Positions 23,628-32,216 of a DNA stretch of 64,000 bases are shown one piece after another. Every line of letters starts with the position of its first letter. Position 1 is the stretch's first letter. Source of the DNA: Faecalicatena orotica (GTDB taxonomy: Bacteria > Bacillota > Clostridia > Lachnospirales > Lachnospiraceae); assembly GCF_003149245.1 (NCBI RefSeq), contig NZ_QGDL01000002.1:124001-188000 (forward strand), given 5' to 3'. A program made the position numbers and the translations under genes. The notes beneath the pieces were generated by a model. The model searched no databases. It saw only the letters and a program-made list of their open reading frames with translations, and had not been told where the DNA came from.

Positions 23628-25109
23628 ATGCAGGCAGTACTGGAACTTAAAAACATTACGAAGGAATATCCCGGCGTAAAAGCGCTGGACCATATCAGTA
23701 TCCAGTTTTATCCCGGAGAAGTCCATGCATTGATGGGCGAGAATGGTGCCGGGAAGTCAACCCTGATCAAGACGATATCCGGTGCCGTCAGGCCGAATGC
23801 CGGCAGTATATATTTTGAAGGAACGGAATATGGGAATATGACACCGGCACTATCACAAAAGCTGGGAATCGGGGTGATTTATCAGGAATTTAACCTGGTT
23901 CCCGAACTTTCGATCGCGGAAAATATATTTCTGGGACAGAAATTGAAGAAGGGACTCACTATAGACAGGAGGCTTATGAACCAGAAAGCGGAAGAGATCA
24001 TGAAGGAGTTTGGAATTGAGATTGATGTAACCGCCCCTGTAAAAAGCCTGACAGTCGCCTACCAGCAGCTGGTAGAAATCGCAAAGACGATTACGGGGGA
24101 TGTGAAGGTTCTGATTATGGACGAACCTTCTGCCCCGCTTACGACGAGAGAAATCGAGGCCATGTTTGGCATTGTGAATAAATTGAAGGAAAAAGGCGTG
24201 TCAGTCATCTATATTTCCCACAGGATGGAGGAAATCTTCCGCATTTCAGACCGGATCACGATTATGAGGGATGGCCAGTATATCGGTACAAAGCTTACAA
24301 AGGAGACGAACCGCCCGGAACTGATCAATATGATGGTAGGCAGGACTCTGGAGGAACAATTCCCGAAAGCTGACAGGGAGATCGGGGAGGTCGCGTTAGA
24401 GGTGAAGCATCTGTATACACATGCGCTGCTTAAGGATATCTCTTTTTATGTCAGGAAGGGGGAGATCCTCGGACTGGCCGGGCTTGTGGGGGCAGGAAGG
24501 ACGGAAACGGCAAGGGCAGTTTTCGGGGCAGACCCTATAGCGCAGGGTGAGATCTGGATTGATGGAAAGAGGGCGGATATCTCGAGCCCGAAGGACGGTA
24601 TTAAGGAGGGGATTGCCCTGATTCCGGAGGACAGGAAGAAGCATGGTGCACTTCTGGAGATGTCGATCCGTGAAAATATCTCTTTTATTTCGATCAAGGG
24701 TATCTCGAAAGGATCTATTGTCAATCGAAAGAAGGATAAAGACTTATCGAACCAGTTTATCGAGCGTCTGAGAATCAAGACTCCTTCTATGGAACAGCTG
24801 ACAAAGAATCTGTCAGGCGGGAACCAGCAGAAGGTCGTGCTTGCAAAATCGCTGGCAGGAAAATCTGATATTATCATCTTCGATGAGCCGACAAGGGGAA
24901 TCGATGTGGGAGCAAAACAGGAAATCTATGTCCTGATGAACGAGCTTGCACGGGAGGGGATGGCAATTATTATGATTTCATCGGAAATGCCGGAGCTGCT
25001 AGGCATGTCAGACCGGATCATGGTTATGCATGAGGGCGAAGTGACGGGAGAACTTTCAAAAGAAGAGGCGACCCAGGCTAAAATTCTGGATCTGGCTTCA
25101 GGAAAATAA
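23628..25109 (+). CDS. Ribose-type ABC transporter ATPase, two nucleotide-binding domains
   Basis: A 493-residue tandem ATPase. Domain 1: Walker A GENGAGKST (about residues 38-46), Walker B LIMDEPSAPLT. Domain 2: degenerate Walker A GLVGAGRTE, where the lysine is missing as in the family, signature LSGGNQQKVVLAKSL and Walker B IIIFDEPTRGIDVG. The domain 1 signature is the loose LTVAYQQLVEIAK instead of LSxGxQQ. GGAGGAAAG precedes ATG 23628. It powers uptake through the permease at 25126. The expected ribokinase is absent, so the imported sugar must be phosphorylated by a kinase elsewhere. Confidence 0.92.
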   Translation: MQAVLELKNITKEYPGVKALDHISIQFYPGEVHALMGENGAGKSTLIKTISGAVRPNAGSIYFEGTEYGNMTPALSQKLGIGVIYQEFNLVPELSIAENIFLGQKLKKGLTIDRRLMNQKAEEIMKEFGIEIDVTAPVKSLTVAYQQLVEIAKTITGDVKVLIMDEPSAPLTTREIEAMFGIVNKLKEKGVSVIYISHRMEEIFRISDRITIMRDGQYIGTKLTKETNRPELINMMVGRTLEEQFPKADREIGEVALEVKHLYTHALLKDISFYVRKGEILGLAGLVGAGRTETARAVFGADPIAQGEIWIDGKRADISSPKDGIKEGIALIPEDRKKHGALLEMSIRENISFISIKGISKGSIVNRKKDKDLSNQFIERLRIKTPSMEQLTKNLSGGNQQKVVLAKSLAGKSDIIIFDEPTRGIDVGAKQEIYVLMNELAREGMAIIMISSEMPELLGMSDRIMVMHEGEVTGELSKEEATQAKILDLASGK

Positions 25110-25125
25110 TGCGGGAGGATATCAG

Positions 25126-26082
25126 ATGAAGAACAAAAATATATTAAAGCAGTTCAGCACAGTGATTATTTTGGTCGTGCTGATTGCATTTTTCTCAATC
25201 ATGACAGATTCATTTTTAGCGGCGAAAAACATTTTCAATATACTCAGGCAGGTCGCGGTGCTCAGTATTTTATCCGTAGGGATGACTTTTGTAATTATTT
25301 CCGGCGGAATGGACCTTACGGTAGGGTCCCTTCTTGGGCTGACGGGCGTAATTTGTGCAAAACTTCTGGTGGAAGTAAGGATTGCCCCTGTGCTGGCGAT
25401 CCTTGTTACACTTCTGGCCGGAGCGGTTTTCGGGACCGTCACGGGTTTTCTGATCGTGCGGCTGAAAGTATCGGCAATCGTCATTACACTCGGTATGATG
25501 ACAGTTGCGAGGGGGCTTGCTTATATCATTTCGAGCGGACTTCCTATTTATAAAATACCGGAATCTGTCGTAACACTGGGGCAGGGCTACGTGGGCGGAA
25601 TCCCGGTTCCGGTCATCATTATGCTGGTCATCGTACTCTTCGCAGGCTTTATCCTGAACCGCTCCTATTTTGGACGGTATATTTACGCGATAGGGGGAAA
25701 TATAGAGGCCGCGCGGCTGGCGGGTGTATCTGTCGATAAGATTACCGTTTCCCTCTATTCGATCAGCGGTTTTCTTGCAGGAATCGCAGGTACCATCCTG
25801 ATGGCGAGGATCAGCTCCGGCGCCCCGGCTTCTGGTACAGGCATGGAGATAGAGGTCGTGACAGCTGTTGTAATCGGCGGTGTCAGCGTAAACGGCGGAA
25901 AAGGGAAGATATCAGGTGCATTCTTAGGAGCCTTAATCATCGGAGTACTTGGCACGGGACTGACGATTATGAATATCGGTGAGTACTACCAGCAGGTTGT
26001 GAAGGGGCTGGTACTAATCCTTGCGGTTGCCTTTGATGCATTTTCCAATCGTGAAAAAGTGAAAAAGCTGAAAGCCGATTAA
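25126..26082 (+). CDS. Ribose-type ABC transporter permease
   Basis: A 318-residue integral membrane protein with 8-10 predicted helices. Family hallmarks are ISGGMDLTVGSLLGLTGVI (about residues 60-78), VSAIVITLGMM, YAIGGNIEAARLAGVSVDKI (the cytoplasmic loop that docks on the ATPase, about 186-205) and VVIGGVSVNGGKGKISGAFLGAL. As a single permease gene it would form a homodimer. It starts 16 bases after the ATPase gene with GGGAGGAT before the ATG. The gene after it is the SGNH esterase, likely in the same transcript. Confidence 0.92.
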   Translation: MKNKNILKQFSTVIILVVLIAFFSIMTDSFLAAKNIFNILRQVAVLSILSVGMTFVIISGGMDLTVGSLLGLTGVICAKLLVEVRIAPVLAILVTLLAGAVFGTVTGFLIVRLKVSAIVITLGMMTVARGLAYIISSGLPIYKIPESVVTLGQGYVGGIPVPVIIMLVIVLFAGFILNRSYFGRYIYAIGGNIEAARLAGVSVDKITVSLYSISGFLAGIAGTILMARISSGAPASGTGMEIEVVTAVVIGGVSVNGGKGKISGAFLGALIIGVLGTGLTIMNIGEYYQQVVKGLVLILAVAFDAFSNREKVKKLKAD

Positions 26083-26134
26083 GGAAGCTGGCCGAGGGTT
26101 TATTTTTAGAATATGTAAAAGAAAGAGGAGTAGC

Positions 26135-26773
26135 ATGAGAACAATATTATGTTTCGGAGATTCCAATACATATGGACTGAAATCAGATTTACTGACGCGA
26201 TATCCAAGAGACGTAAGATGGACAGGAGTCCTGCAAAAGAAATTAGGCGAAGATTATTACGTCATAGAAGAAGGCTTGGGCGGCAGGACGACTGTGTGGG
26301 ATGACCCGGTAGAAGAATATAAAAACGGGAAGAAATACCTGCTTCCCTGTCTGGACAGCCACAAACCGCTGGACCTTGTCATTGTCATGCTGGGAACGAA
26401 TGATTTAAAGATACGTTTTTCGGTATCGGCATTTGATGTATCGGTGTCTATGGAAAATCTGATACGGACCATCATAAAATCTGACGCAGGAATCGATTTA
26501 AAGGCACCGGAGATTCTGCTTGTCACCCCTGTCCCCATCCACAGTGTAAACAATCCGGATCTGGACCAAATGCTGGCTGGTGCGGAGGAGAAAAGCAGGA
26601 TGCTGGCCCACTACTATGAAGAAATTGCGGGAAAGTACGAGATACATTACCTGAATCCGGATGGGCGGATCGAGATCAACGACACAGACGGTATTCATTA
26701 TACGGAAAAGGGGCACAGGCAGATGGCTGATATAATAGAAGAAAAAATCAGGGAAATCTTTCCGGAAAATTGA
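26135..26773 (+). CDS. SGNH/GDSL-family esterase
   Basis: A 212-residue cytoplasmic hydrolase without signal peptide. The four SGNH blocks are in order: GDSN with the nucleophile serine (residue 9), the glycine of GLGGRTT (about 48), the asparagine of LGTNDLK (about 90), and the Asp-x-x-His of DGIHYTEKGH (about 189-192). Members remove acetyl or other acyl groups from sugars, or cleave aryl esters. Location at the end of the ABC operon suggests that it deacylates an imported sugar inside the cell. AGAGGAG precedes ATG 26135. The substrate cannot be told from sequence. Confidence 0.82.
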   Translation: MRTILCFGDSNTYGLKSDLLTRYPRDVRWTGVLQKKLGEDYYVIEEGLGGRTTVWDDPVEEYKNGKKYLLPCLDSHKPLDLVIVMLGTNDLKIRFSVSAFDVSVSMENLIRTIIKSDAGIDLKAPEILLVTPVPIHSVNNPDLDQMLAGAEEKSRMLAHYYEEIAGKYEIHYLNPDGRIEINDTDGIHYTEKGHRQMADIIEEKIREIFPEN

Positions 26774-26794
26774 GCCGCTGTGACGGGGGATGCC

Positions 26795-26817
26795 GGGAGG
26801 GGGGAACGCCCTCTCCC
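26795..26817 (+). terminator. GC-rich hairpin after the esterase
   Basis: GGGAGGGGG (26795-26803) pairs with CCCTCTCCC (26809-26817), with one G-U pair. The tail TATGTTTCATTT is only modestly T-rich, so termination may be incomplete. Confidence 0.5.
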
Positions 26818-26842
26818 GCTATGTTTCATTTACAATTTGACT

Positions 26843-27008
26843 CTAGTGTTACATCCGGCAAGTAATTATACTTCTGCTGTGCCTGCTCCGTGCCATTGCG
26901 TCGTTAAAATTCCTAGACGATGGCACCCCATCGCCGTCGGAATTTTGCCTAGCACTGGCACGAATCATGCATAGCAAAAGTATAATTACTCACTGGATGG
27001 AACACTAG
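26843..27008. repeat. 166-bp imperfect inverted repeat element
   Basis: Two arms of about 80 bases meet at 26926. The outer arm CTAGTGTT (26843-26850) matches AACACTAG (27001-27008), AGTAATTATACTT recurs in both arms, and the inner AAAATTCC (26906-26913) matches GGAATTTT (26939-26946). By eye about four fifths of positions pair, with one slip. It resembles a MITE-like or palindromic dispersed element rather than a terminator. It overlaps the end of the rhuM remnant on the minus strand. No transposase is near, and no second copy was seen in the window. Confidence 0.65.
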
Positions 27009-27479
27009 CAAAAACTTATCATAATCAGACATAAACATTCTGTCCTGTACAATGCGATACCTTTCAAATTCGGTTTCTGCGTGGAGTTTTGCCTGCTCTG
27101 CACTTATCTTGCCAGCATCTGTCAGTATCTCATTACCGTTGAATTCCAAAAATCCATCCAACCTTTTGGCCCAATCCTCCATACTCATGGGAATCTGACG
27201 TTCTGCCTGAAGCTCCACATAATCGAGGTATAAGGACACGATTCTTTCCATATAGGATATTTCTTTATCATTTAAATAATTTTTTGCAATAGTGACATCT
27301 GCTTTTACAATTTTTCCTTCTGGAGCGGCTTCCCATGTAGTCAGCCCCATATGTGCTTTTTCAGCATCTGCACGTTCCACAATCAATTCTGCGGCTGTTA
27401 TTAAGAATTTCTTAATAACTGAATGGTCTTTCATATCCCCGTCTAGCTCTTTATTCAACTGCAAAATTTGAAACTTCAT
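26949..27479 (-). pseudogene. RhuM-family protein, truncated remnant
   Basis: A 176-codon open frame matching the C-terminal half of virulence RhuM proteins: ITAAELIVERADAEKAHMGLTTW, KADVTIAKNYLNDKEI, RIVSLYLDYVELQAERQIPMSMEDW, and FERYRIVQDRMFMSDYDKFL. The family is usually about 330-350 residues, so the N-terminal part, including a DNA-binding-like region, is missing. The last 18 or so residues (from LVFHPVSNYT) are encoded by the 166-bp inverted repeat, which has replaced the normal end. Both ends are therefore damaged. RhuM genes often travel with restriction systems and mobile islands, so this may be the scar of such an island. No intact partner remains. Confidence 0.68.
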
Positions 27480-27565
27480 CCCTCAATATCCGCAACATAT
27501 GAAGGAATCGTGATGAATGAACGAAAAAAATTAACTAACAGGCTGTAAACTAAGCAGATAAATAA

Positions 27566-27594
27566 TTGATTTTTGGGGAAAATATGAGTATACT
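27566..27594 (+). promoter_or_regulatory. Promoter of ispE
   Basis: TTGATT (27566-27571), 17 bases, TATACT (27589-27594), 40 bases before the ispE start. A TATAAT at 27600 overlaps the transcription start region. Confidence 0.55.
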
Positions 27595-27633
27595 GTAGGT
27601 ATAATGTATACAAGATACAAAGGAGGACGAAGG

Positions 27634-28590
27634 ATGAAACGGATACCTGACCGTGCGGTACAGCCCGCACAGCCTTCTGATGGGCAGGCGCTTAGAGGAA
27701 CCCGGAAGAGGATAGAATTAAAGGCACTTGCGAAGATCAATCTGGGACTGGATGTTCTCGGGAGAAGGGAGAATGGTTACCATGATGTGCGTATGGTGAT
27801 GCAGTCCATTTACCTGTATGATGATGTGAAAATTGAGCGGACGAAGAACCCGGGTGTTGAAGTGAGTACGAACCTGTATTTTCTTCCTACGGATGAGAAT
27901 AATATTGCATACAAGGCAGCTAAAATGTTGATTGAGGAATTCCAGATAAACGAAGGTGTTGTCATTACTCTGGATAAGCATATCCCGGTGGCAGCCGGTA
28001 TGGCCGGGGGAAGCTCCAATGCGGCAGCGGTACTGTTCGGGATGAATAAGATGTTCGGGCTTGGCCTGTCCCAGAAGGAACTGATGGAGAGAGGCGTGAA
28101 GCTGGGGGCGGATGTACCGTACTGCATCATGCGCGGGACCGTACTGGCGGAAGGAATCGGGGAGGAACTAACCGTTCTGCCTGCGATGCCGAAATGCACC
28201 GTTCTTGTTGCGAAGCCCGCAATCAGTGTTTCTACAAAAGTGGTCTATGAAGCGCTGGATTCAAAAGAGATTGTGGAGCATCCGGACATCGATGCCCTGA
28301 TTTCCGGTCTGGAGAAGGGCAGCCTGCATGAAGTGGCGGCAGCGATGGGGAATGTTCTGGAGGATGTGACGATCCCCATGTACCCGGTCATCGAAGAGAT
28401 CAAGAACGAAATGAAGGCACAGGGTGCCCTGAATGCGATGATGAGCGGGAGCGGACCGACCGTTTTCGGGTTGTTTGAGAACAAGGCGCAGGCAAGGAAA
28501 GCACAGGATAAGATTAGAGAAAAAGCACTGGCAAAGCAGGTGTATGTGACGAACATACATGGTGCAAGGAGGAACGAATATGGAGCCTAA
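27634..28590 (+). CDS. ispE: 4-diphosphocytidyl-2-C-methyl-D-erythritol kinase
   Basis: A 318-residue GHMP kinase of the non-mevalonate isoprenoid pathway, which phosphorylates CDP-ME. Features are the N-terminal KALAKINLGLDVLGRRENGYHDV (residues about 29-51), the GHMP phosphate-binding loop PVAAGMAGGSSNAAA (about 119-133) and the C-terminal MMSGSGPTVFGLF. It carries about 25 extra N-terminal residues (MKRIPDRAVQPAQPSDGQ...) before the conserved start. ATG 27634 follows AGGAGG by 7 bases; the in-frame ATG at 27604 lacks a ribosome site. Its end overlaps the GntR gene by 11 bases, so these are coupled. Confidence 0.92.
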   Translation: MKRIPDRAVQPAQPSDGQALRGTRKRIELKALAKINLGLDVLGRRENGYHDVRMVMQSIYLYDDVKIERTKNPGVEVSTNLYFLPTDENNIAYKAAKMLIEEFQINEGVVITLDKHIPVAAGMAGGSSNAAAVLFGMNKMFGLGLSQKELMERGVKLGADVPYCIMRGTVLAEGIGEELTVLPAMPKCTVLVAKPAISVSTKVVYEALDSKEIVEHPDIDALISGLEKGSLHEVAAAMGNVLEDVTIPMYPVIEEIKNEMKAQGALNAMMSGSGPTVFGLFENKAQARKAQDKIREKALAKQVYVTNIHGARRNEYGA

Positions 28591-29257
28591 ATTCGAAGTA
28601 AATATCAATGAATACCTCCCGCTTCGGGATGTTGTTTTCAATACGCTGAGACAGGCTATCCTGCGGGGAGAACTTAAGCCCGGAGAACGTCTGATGGAGA
28701 TTCAGCTTGCCAACAAGCTGGGGGTGAGCCGGACACCAATCCGTGAGGCAATCCGCAAGCTGGAGCTGGAAGGCCTCGTCCTGATGATCCCGAGGAAAGG
28801 GGCCGAAGTCGCGGAGATTACGGAAAAGAACTTAAGAGATGTTCTGGAGGTCAGGGGGGCGTTGGAAGAACTGGCGATCCGCCTCGCCTGTGACCGGATT
28901 GATAAAGAAGGAATCGAGAACCTGAAGCAGGCGGCCAAAGATTTCGAAGGAGTATTGGACAGTGAGGACATTACGCGGATTGCCGAGGCCGATGTGGCAT
29001 TTCATGACATCATATATCTCGCAACGGACAATGAGAGACTAATCCAGCTGCTGAATAACCTGCGTGAGCAGATGTACCGCTACCGCGTCGAATATCTGAA
29101 ACAAAAAGAATGCCACTCAAAGCTTCTGGCAGAACATCAGGACATGATATGTGCAATCGAACAGGGGGACAGTGACCGCGCAGCCGACATCACAAGCCAG
29201 CACATCGAGAACCAGGTAGAGGCAGTAATCGACATCCTGAGGAACAAAAACGAATAA
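28580..29257 (+). CDS. GntR-family (FadR/FCD) transcriptional regulator
   Basis: A 225-residue regulator. The winged helix-turn-helix is at residues about 12-75 (LRDVVFNTLRQAILRGELKPGERLMEIQLANKLGVSRTPIREAIRKLE), and the C-terminal FCD domain carries the metal-binding Asp/His set (DVAFHDIIY, LAEHQDMI, SQHIENQ). AGGAGG at 28567-28572 sits 7 bases before ATG 28580, within the end of ispE. It is followed by a dispersed-repeat hairpin and by spoIIR. FCD regulators usually sense a carboxylate or sugar acid; the target here is unknown and no operator was found. Confidence 0.85.
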   Translation: MEPKFEVNINEYLPLRDVVFNTLRQAILRGELKPGERLMEIQLANKLGVSRTPIREAIRKLELEGLVLMIPRKGAEVAEITEKNLRDVLEVRGALEELAIRLACDRIDKEGIENLKQAAKDFEGVLDSEDITRIAEADVAFHDIIYLATDNERLIQLLNNLREQMYRYRVEYLKQKECHSKLLAEHQDMICAIEQGDSDRAADITSQHIENQVEAVIDILRNKNE

Positions 29258-29285
29258 AAAATGAGAATATTCTGAAAACGGAGCG

Positions 29286-29306
29286 CAAAGGGGTCAGACC
29301 CCTTTG
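29286..29306. repeat. GGGGTCAGACCCC-type palindrome, copy 1
   Basis: CAAAGGGGTCAGACCCCTTTG, a 21-bp palindrome, enclosed by CGGAG and CTCCG. Related copies lie at 32119-32177 and 43191-43209. It separates the GntR gene from spoIIR. Confidence 0.75.
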
Positions 29307-29407
29307 AAATTCTCCGCTAAAATATGTTTATATCAATGTATAATTGTATGAGTTCTGTTAATACTTCCTATATCAATCAGATATCAATTAGACGGAGGGA
29401 GTTACAT

Positions 29408-30052
29408 ATGGACAGAACTTATTATATAGACAGACGCGCAAACAGGATTATTTTAATCCTTGCGGTTATAGTGGCAACATTGATTATGGGATTTATTACA
29501 TGGCGCATGCAGCTGACGGCCCGGGCGGAGACGCAGGAGCATCTTGCCTCGGAGGTGCTGCGGTTCCACATTCTGGCGAACAGCGACAGTGATGAGGATC
29601 AGGCGCTTAAGATGGAGGTCAAGGAACAGGTGCTTGCGTATTTGAAGGATGCGGTGCCCGAAGGCCTTGATGTGGATGAAACGAAGGAATGGATGCGCAG
29701 GCATACGGATGATCTGGAGCACATTGCGGCTCTGACAATTGAAAATGAAGGGAAGGACTACACGGTAAGTGCGGCGGTGACGACCTGCTATTTCCCAGAT
29801 AAGACATATGGGGACGTGACTTTTCCGGCAGGTAATTATGAGGCTCTGCGAATAGAAATCGGCGCTGCCAAAGGGCATAACTGGTGGTGTGTCCTGTATC
29901 CGAACCTTTGTTTTTTAGATGCGGCAAATGCGGTCGTACCGGATGAAGGAAAAGAAGAACTGAAGAATGTGCTGACAGAGGATGAGTATTCGCAGGTGAC
30001 GGCACAATCGGACTTTAAGATAAAATGGTATTTTCTGGAGAGCTTAAAATAG
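29408..30052 (+). CDS. spoIIR: Stage II sporulation protein R
   Basis: A 214-residue protein with an N-terminal hydrophobic helix (IILILAVIVATLIMGFITWR) followed by the SpoIIR domain: LRFHILANSDSDEDQALKMEVKEQVLAYL (about residues 52-80) and FPAGNYEALRIEIGAAKGHNWWCVLYPNLCFLD (about 140-172). Made in the forespore under sigma F, it is exported to the intermembrane space and triggers SpoIIGA to process pro-sigma E in the mother cell. GGAGGG at 29394 lies 8 bases before ATG 29408, excluding an in-frame ATG at 29324. The upstream region has no clear sigma F box. Confidence 0.92.
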   Translation: MDRTYYIDRRANRIILILAVIVATLIMGFITWRMQLTARAETQEHLASEVLRFHILANSDSDEDQALKMEVKEQVLAYLKDAVPEGLDVDETKEWMRRHTDDLEHIAALTIENEGKDYTVSAAVTTCYFPDKTYGDVTFPAGNYEALRIEIGAAKGHNWWCVLYPNLCFLDAANAVVPDEGKEELKNVLTEDEYSQVTAQSDFKIKWYFLESLK

Positions 30053-30079
30053 GACTCCGGTAACCATACGGAGGGGAAA

Positions 30080-31267
30080 ATGACTGAGTTTTTAGTAAAA
30101 CGTTTTGTAAAAGATTATGAGAATGTGGAAAAGGTGTCCGTGCGTACAGCTTATGGTGTATTATCCAGTATCGTGGGCATCTTTTGTAATGTTTTTTTAT
30201 TTGTAGTTAAATTTGTCATCGGGCTTGCCCTGCACAGTGTTGCCGTCACGGCGGATGCATTCAACAACCTGTCGGACGCGGGCTCCTCGGTAATCAGTTT
30301 TATTGGTGTGAAAATGGCCGGAAAACCGGCTGATGAGGACCACCCGTTCGGGCATGGCAGGGTGGAGTACATAGCAGCACTTGTAGTGGCATTTCTTGTG
30401 CTGGAAGTTGGTTTTACCTTTTTAAAAGATTCATTGTCAAAAATACGGACGCCGGAGATGCTGAATTTCCAACTCGTATCTGTAATTATCCTGCTGCTTT
30501 CGATCGGTGTGAAACTGTGGCTGGGCGTTTTCAACAGGAAATTGGGGCAGAAAATAGATTCCAAAGTGATGATGGCTGTCTTTACTGATTCTATGGGAGA
30601 TGTTATCACAACAGGGGCAACAATTGTTTCTGTCGTATTTTTTGCGCTGACAGGAATCAACATCGATGGATTTGTCGGAGTCGGAGTCGCCCTTGTCGTG
30701 ATGTGGGCAGGCGTCGGTATCGCGAAGGATACACTGGAGCCTTTAATCGGTGAGGCGGTAGACCCGGACCTTTATACAAAAATTAAGAGGTTTGTTGAAA
30801 AGTATGAAGGGATTGAAGGTACGCACGACCTGATCGTACATAATTATGGACCTAACCGGAGCATGGCGTCCATCCATGCGGAAGTTCCGAATAATGTGAA
30901 TATCGAGATATCACATGAGATCATAGACCGGATAGAAAGAGATGCAATCGACCAGCTGGGGATATTCCTCGTTGTACATATGGACCCGATTGAGACGCAG
31001 GACGAAGAGGTACTGAAAATCCGCAGGCAGGTGGAGGGAGCGCTGAACGGACTGGACGCGAACTGCACCATCCATGATTTCAGGCTGGTTGAAGGGCAGG
31101 AGCAGATCAATCTGATCTTTGACATGGTTGTTCCGATTACCTACAGCGACAGCCAGAAAAGAGAACTCCATGAAAAACTTGCTGCAAGGCTTAGGGAGAC
31201 GGACTACCGGTATCGTTGCGTAATTACAATGGAGCACACTTTTGTGTCTGGGAAAAACGAAGACTGA
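30080..31267 (+). CDS. Cation diffusion facilitator family transporter
   Basis: A 395-residue metal exporter. Six membrane helices carry the family motifs HSVAVTADAFNNLSDAGSS (helix 2, Asp/Asp metal site, about residues 53-71), DHPFGHGRVEYI (loop, about 88-99) and FTDSMGDVITTGATI (helix 5). A long C-terminal region (residues 220-395) contains a ferredoxin-like cytoplasmic domain with EGTHDLIVHNYGP, HAEVP and a second similar half, longer than in FieF-type proteins. It would remove zinc, iron or manganese from the cytoplasm. GGAGGGG precedes ATG 30080; the thioesterase gene follows 24 bases after the stop. Confidence 0.9.
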   Translation: MTEFLVKRFVKDYENVEKVSVRTAYGVLSSIVGIFCNVFLFVVKFVIGLALHSVAVTADAFNNLSDAGSSVISFIGVKMAGKPADEDHPFGHGRVEYIAALVVAFLVLEVGFTFLKDSLSKIRTPEMLNFQLVSVIILLLSIGVKLWLGVFNRKLGQKIDSKVMMAVFTDSMGDVITTGATIVSVVFFALTGINIDGFVGVGVALVVMWAGVGIAKDTLEPLIGEAVDPDLYTKIKRFVEKYEGIEGTHDLIVHNYGPNRSMASIHAEVPNNVNIEISHEIIDRIERDAIDQLGIFLVVHMDPIETQDEEVLKIRRQVEGALNGLDANCTIHDFRLVEGQEQINLIFDMVVPITYSDSQKRELHEKLAARLRETDYRYRCVITMEHTFVSGKNED

Positions 31268-31291
31268 TGAACAGGAAAGAAGGAGAAAGAT

Positions 31292-31993
31292 ATGTATTCA
31301 TTTGACAGCAGAGTAAGATACAGTGAAATAGACCACCGCGGGACACTGACCCTTCCCGGACTCATCAATTATTTTCAGGACTGCAGTACCTTCCAGTCAG
31401 AGGACATTGGTCTGGGGCTTGGAGTATTGAAGGAGAGGAAAAAGGCATGGATTCTTTCCTATTGGCAGGTGATCGTAGAGCGTTTCCCGAAGATGGGGGA
31501 ACAGATCACGGTAGGGACATTTGCTACCGGATTCAAAGGCCTGTATGGTGACCGTAATTTCATCATGAAGGATGAAGCCGGAAACAGAATCGCCTATGCC
31601 AACTCTGTCTGGGTGTTTATGGATACTGAGAAGGGACGTCCGGCAAAACCGGGGGAAGAGGATATCGTGCCTTACGGAATGGAGCCGCCGCTTGATATGG
31701 AATATGAAGGACGGAAGATTAAACTGCCGGAGACAAGCGAAAGCCTGCCCTCATTTCCAGTCCGCAAATATCATATTGATACAAACGAACACGTGAATAA
31801 CTGCCAGTACGTCCAGATGGCGCTGGAGATACTGCCGGAGGATATGAAACTGCACCAGCTCCGTGTTGAGTATAAGAAGTCAGCCGTCCTTGGAGATGTC
31901 ATTTACCCGAAAACGGCATATGAAGCGGACCGGACAGTCGTGGAACTTTGTGACGCAGACGGAAAGCTCTATGCAGTGATAGAATTCAAATAG
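31292..31993 (+). CDS. Acyl-ACP thioesterase
   Basis: A 233-residue double hot-dog protein. The N-terminal hot-dog begins FDSRVRYSEIDHRGTLTLPGLINYFQDCSTFQSEDIGLG, and the C-terminal one carries the catalytic IDTNEHVNNCQYV (about residues 163-175), the Asp/Asn-x-His pattern of acyl-ACP thioesterases. It releases free fatty acids from acyl-ACP, ending fatty-acid elongation or helping membrane turnover. AAGGAG precedes ATG 31292. A terminator follows at 32007. It is not connected in sequence with the acyl-CoA locus at 49-54 kb. Confidence 0.88.
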   Translation: MYSFDSRVRYSEIDHRGTLTLPGLINYFQDCSTFQSEDIGLGLGVLKERKKAWILSYWQVIVERFPKMGEQITVGTFATGFKGLYGDRNFIMKDEAGNRIAYANSVWVFMDTEKGRPAKPGEEDIVPYGMEPPLDMEYEGRKIKLPETSESLPSFPVRKYHIDTNEHVNNCQYVQMALEILPEDMKLHQLRVEYKKSAVLGDVIYPKTAYEADRTVVELCDADGKLYAVIEFK

Positions 31994-32006
31994 TGAGAAA
32001 AAAACC

Positions 32007-32058
32007 AGCAGCATAACCTGAAGGGGATAAAAAACCCGGAAAGGTTTTGCTGCTTTTT
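32007..32058 (+). terminator. Terminator after the thioesterase
   Basis: AGCAGCATAACCT (32007-32019) pairs with AGGTTTTGCTGC (32042-32053), followed by TTTTT (32054-32058). Confidence 0.75.
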
Positions 32059-32118
32059 AGCTTATTAACCCGCACATTTGCCGGTTGTGAAACGTTAATC
32101 GTATTGTATGAATAGTTT

Positions 32119-32177
32119 GGGAATTGCCGTAGGGGTCAGACCCCTTTGCAAAAGGGTCTGACCCCCACGCAACTCCC
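32119..32177. repeat. GGGGTCAGACCCC-type repeat, double copy
   Basis: GGGGTCAGACCCC (32132-32144) is followed by TTTGCAAAA and the inverted GGGTCTGACCCC. The arms extend outward as GGGAATTGC (32119-32127) against GCAACTCCC (32169-32177). The element forms a hairpin of about 59 bases between the thioesterase and the sigma-factor gene. It is the second site of the repeat in the window. Confidence 0.75.
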
Positions 32178-32216
32178 GCACAATTCCTACAATTAGCAGA
32201 AAGGAGGATTTCCCGC

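Noticed and set aside
26780-26974. Short protein-like frame with HPASNYTSAVPAPCHC
   Set aside because: It is encoded by the 166-bp inverted repeat, and the other arm encodes a similar string in the opposite direction, so it reflects the repeat and not a gene.
29307-29407. Sigma F promoter for spoIIR
   Set aside because: A GTATA at 29338-29342 is present, but no GG-rich -10 lies at the right distance, so I do not call it.
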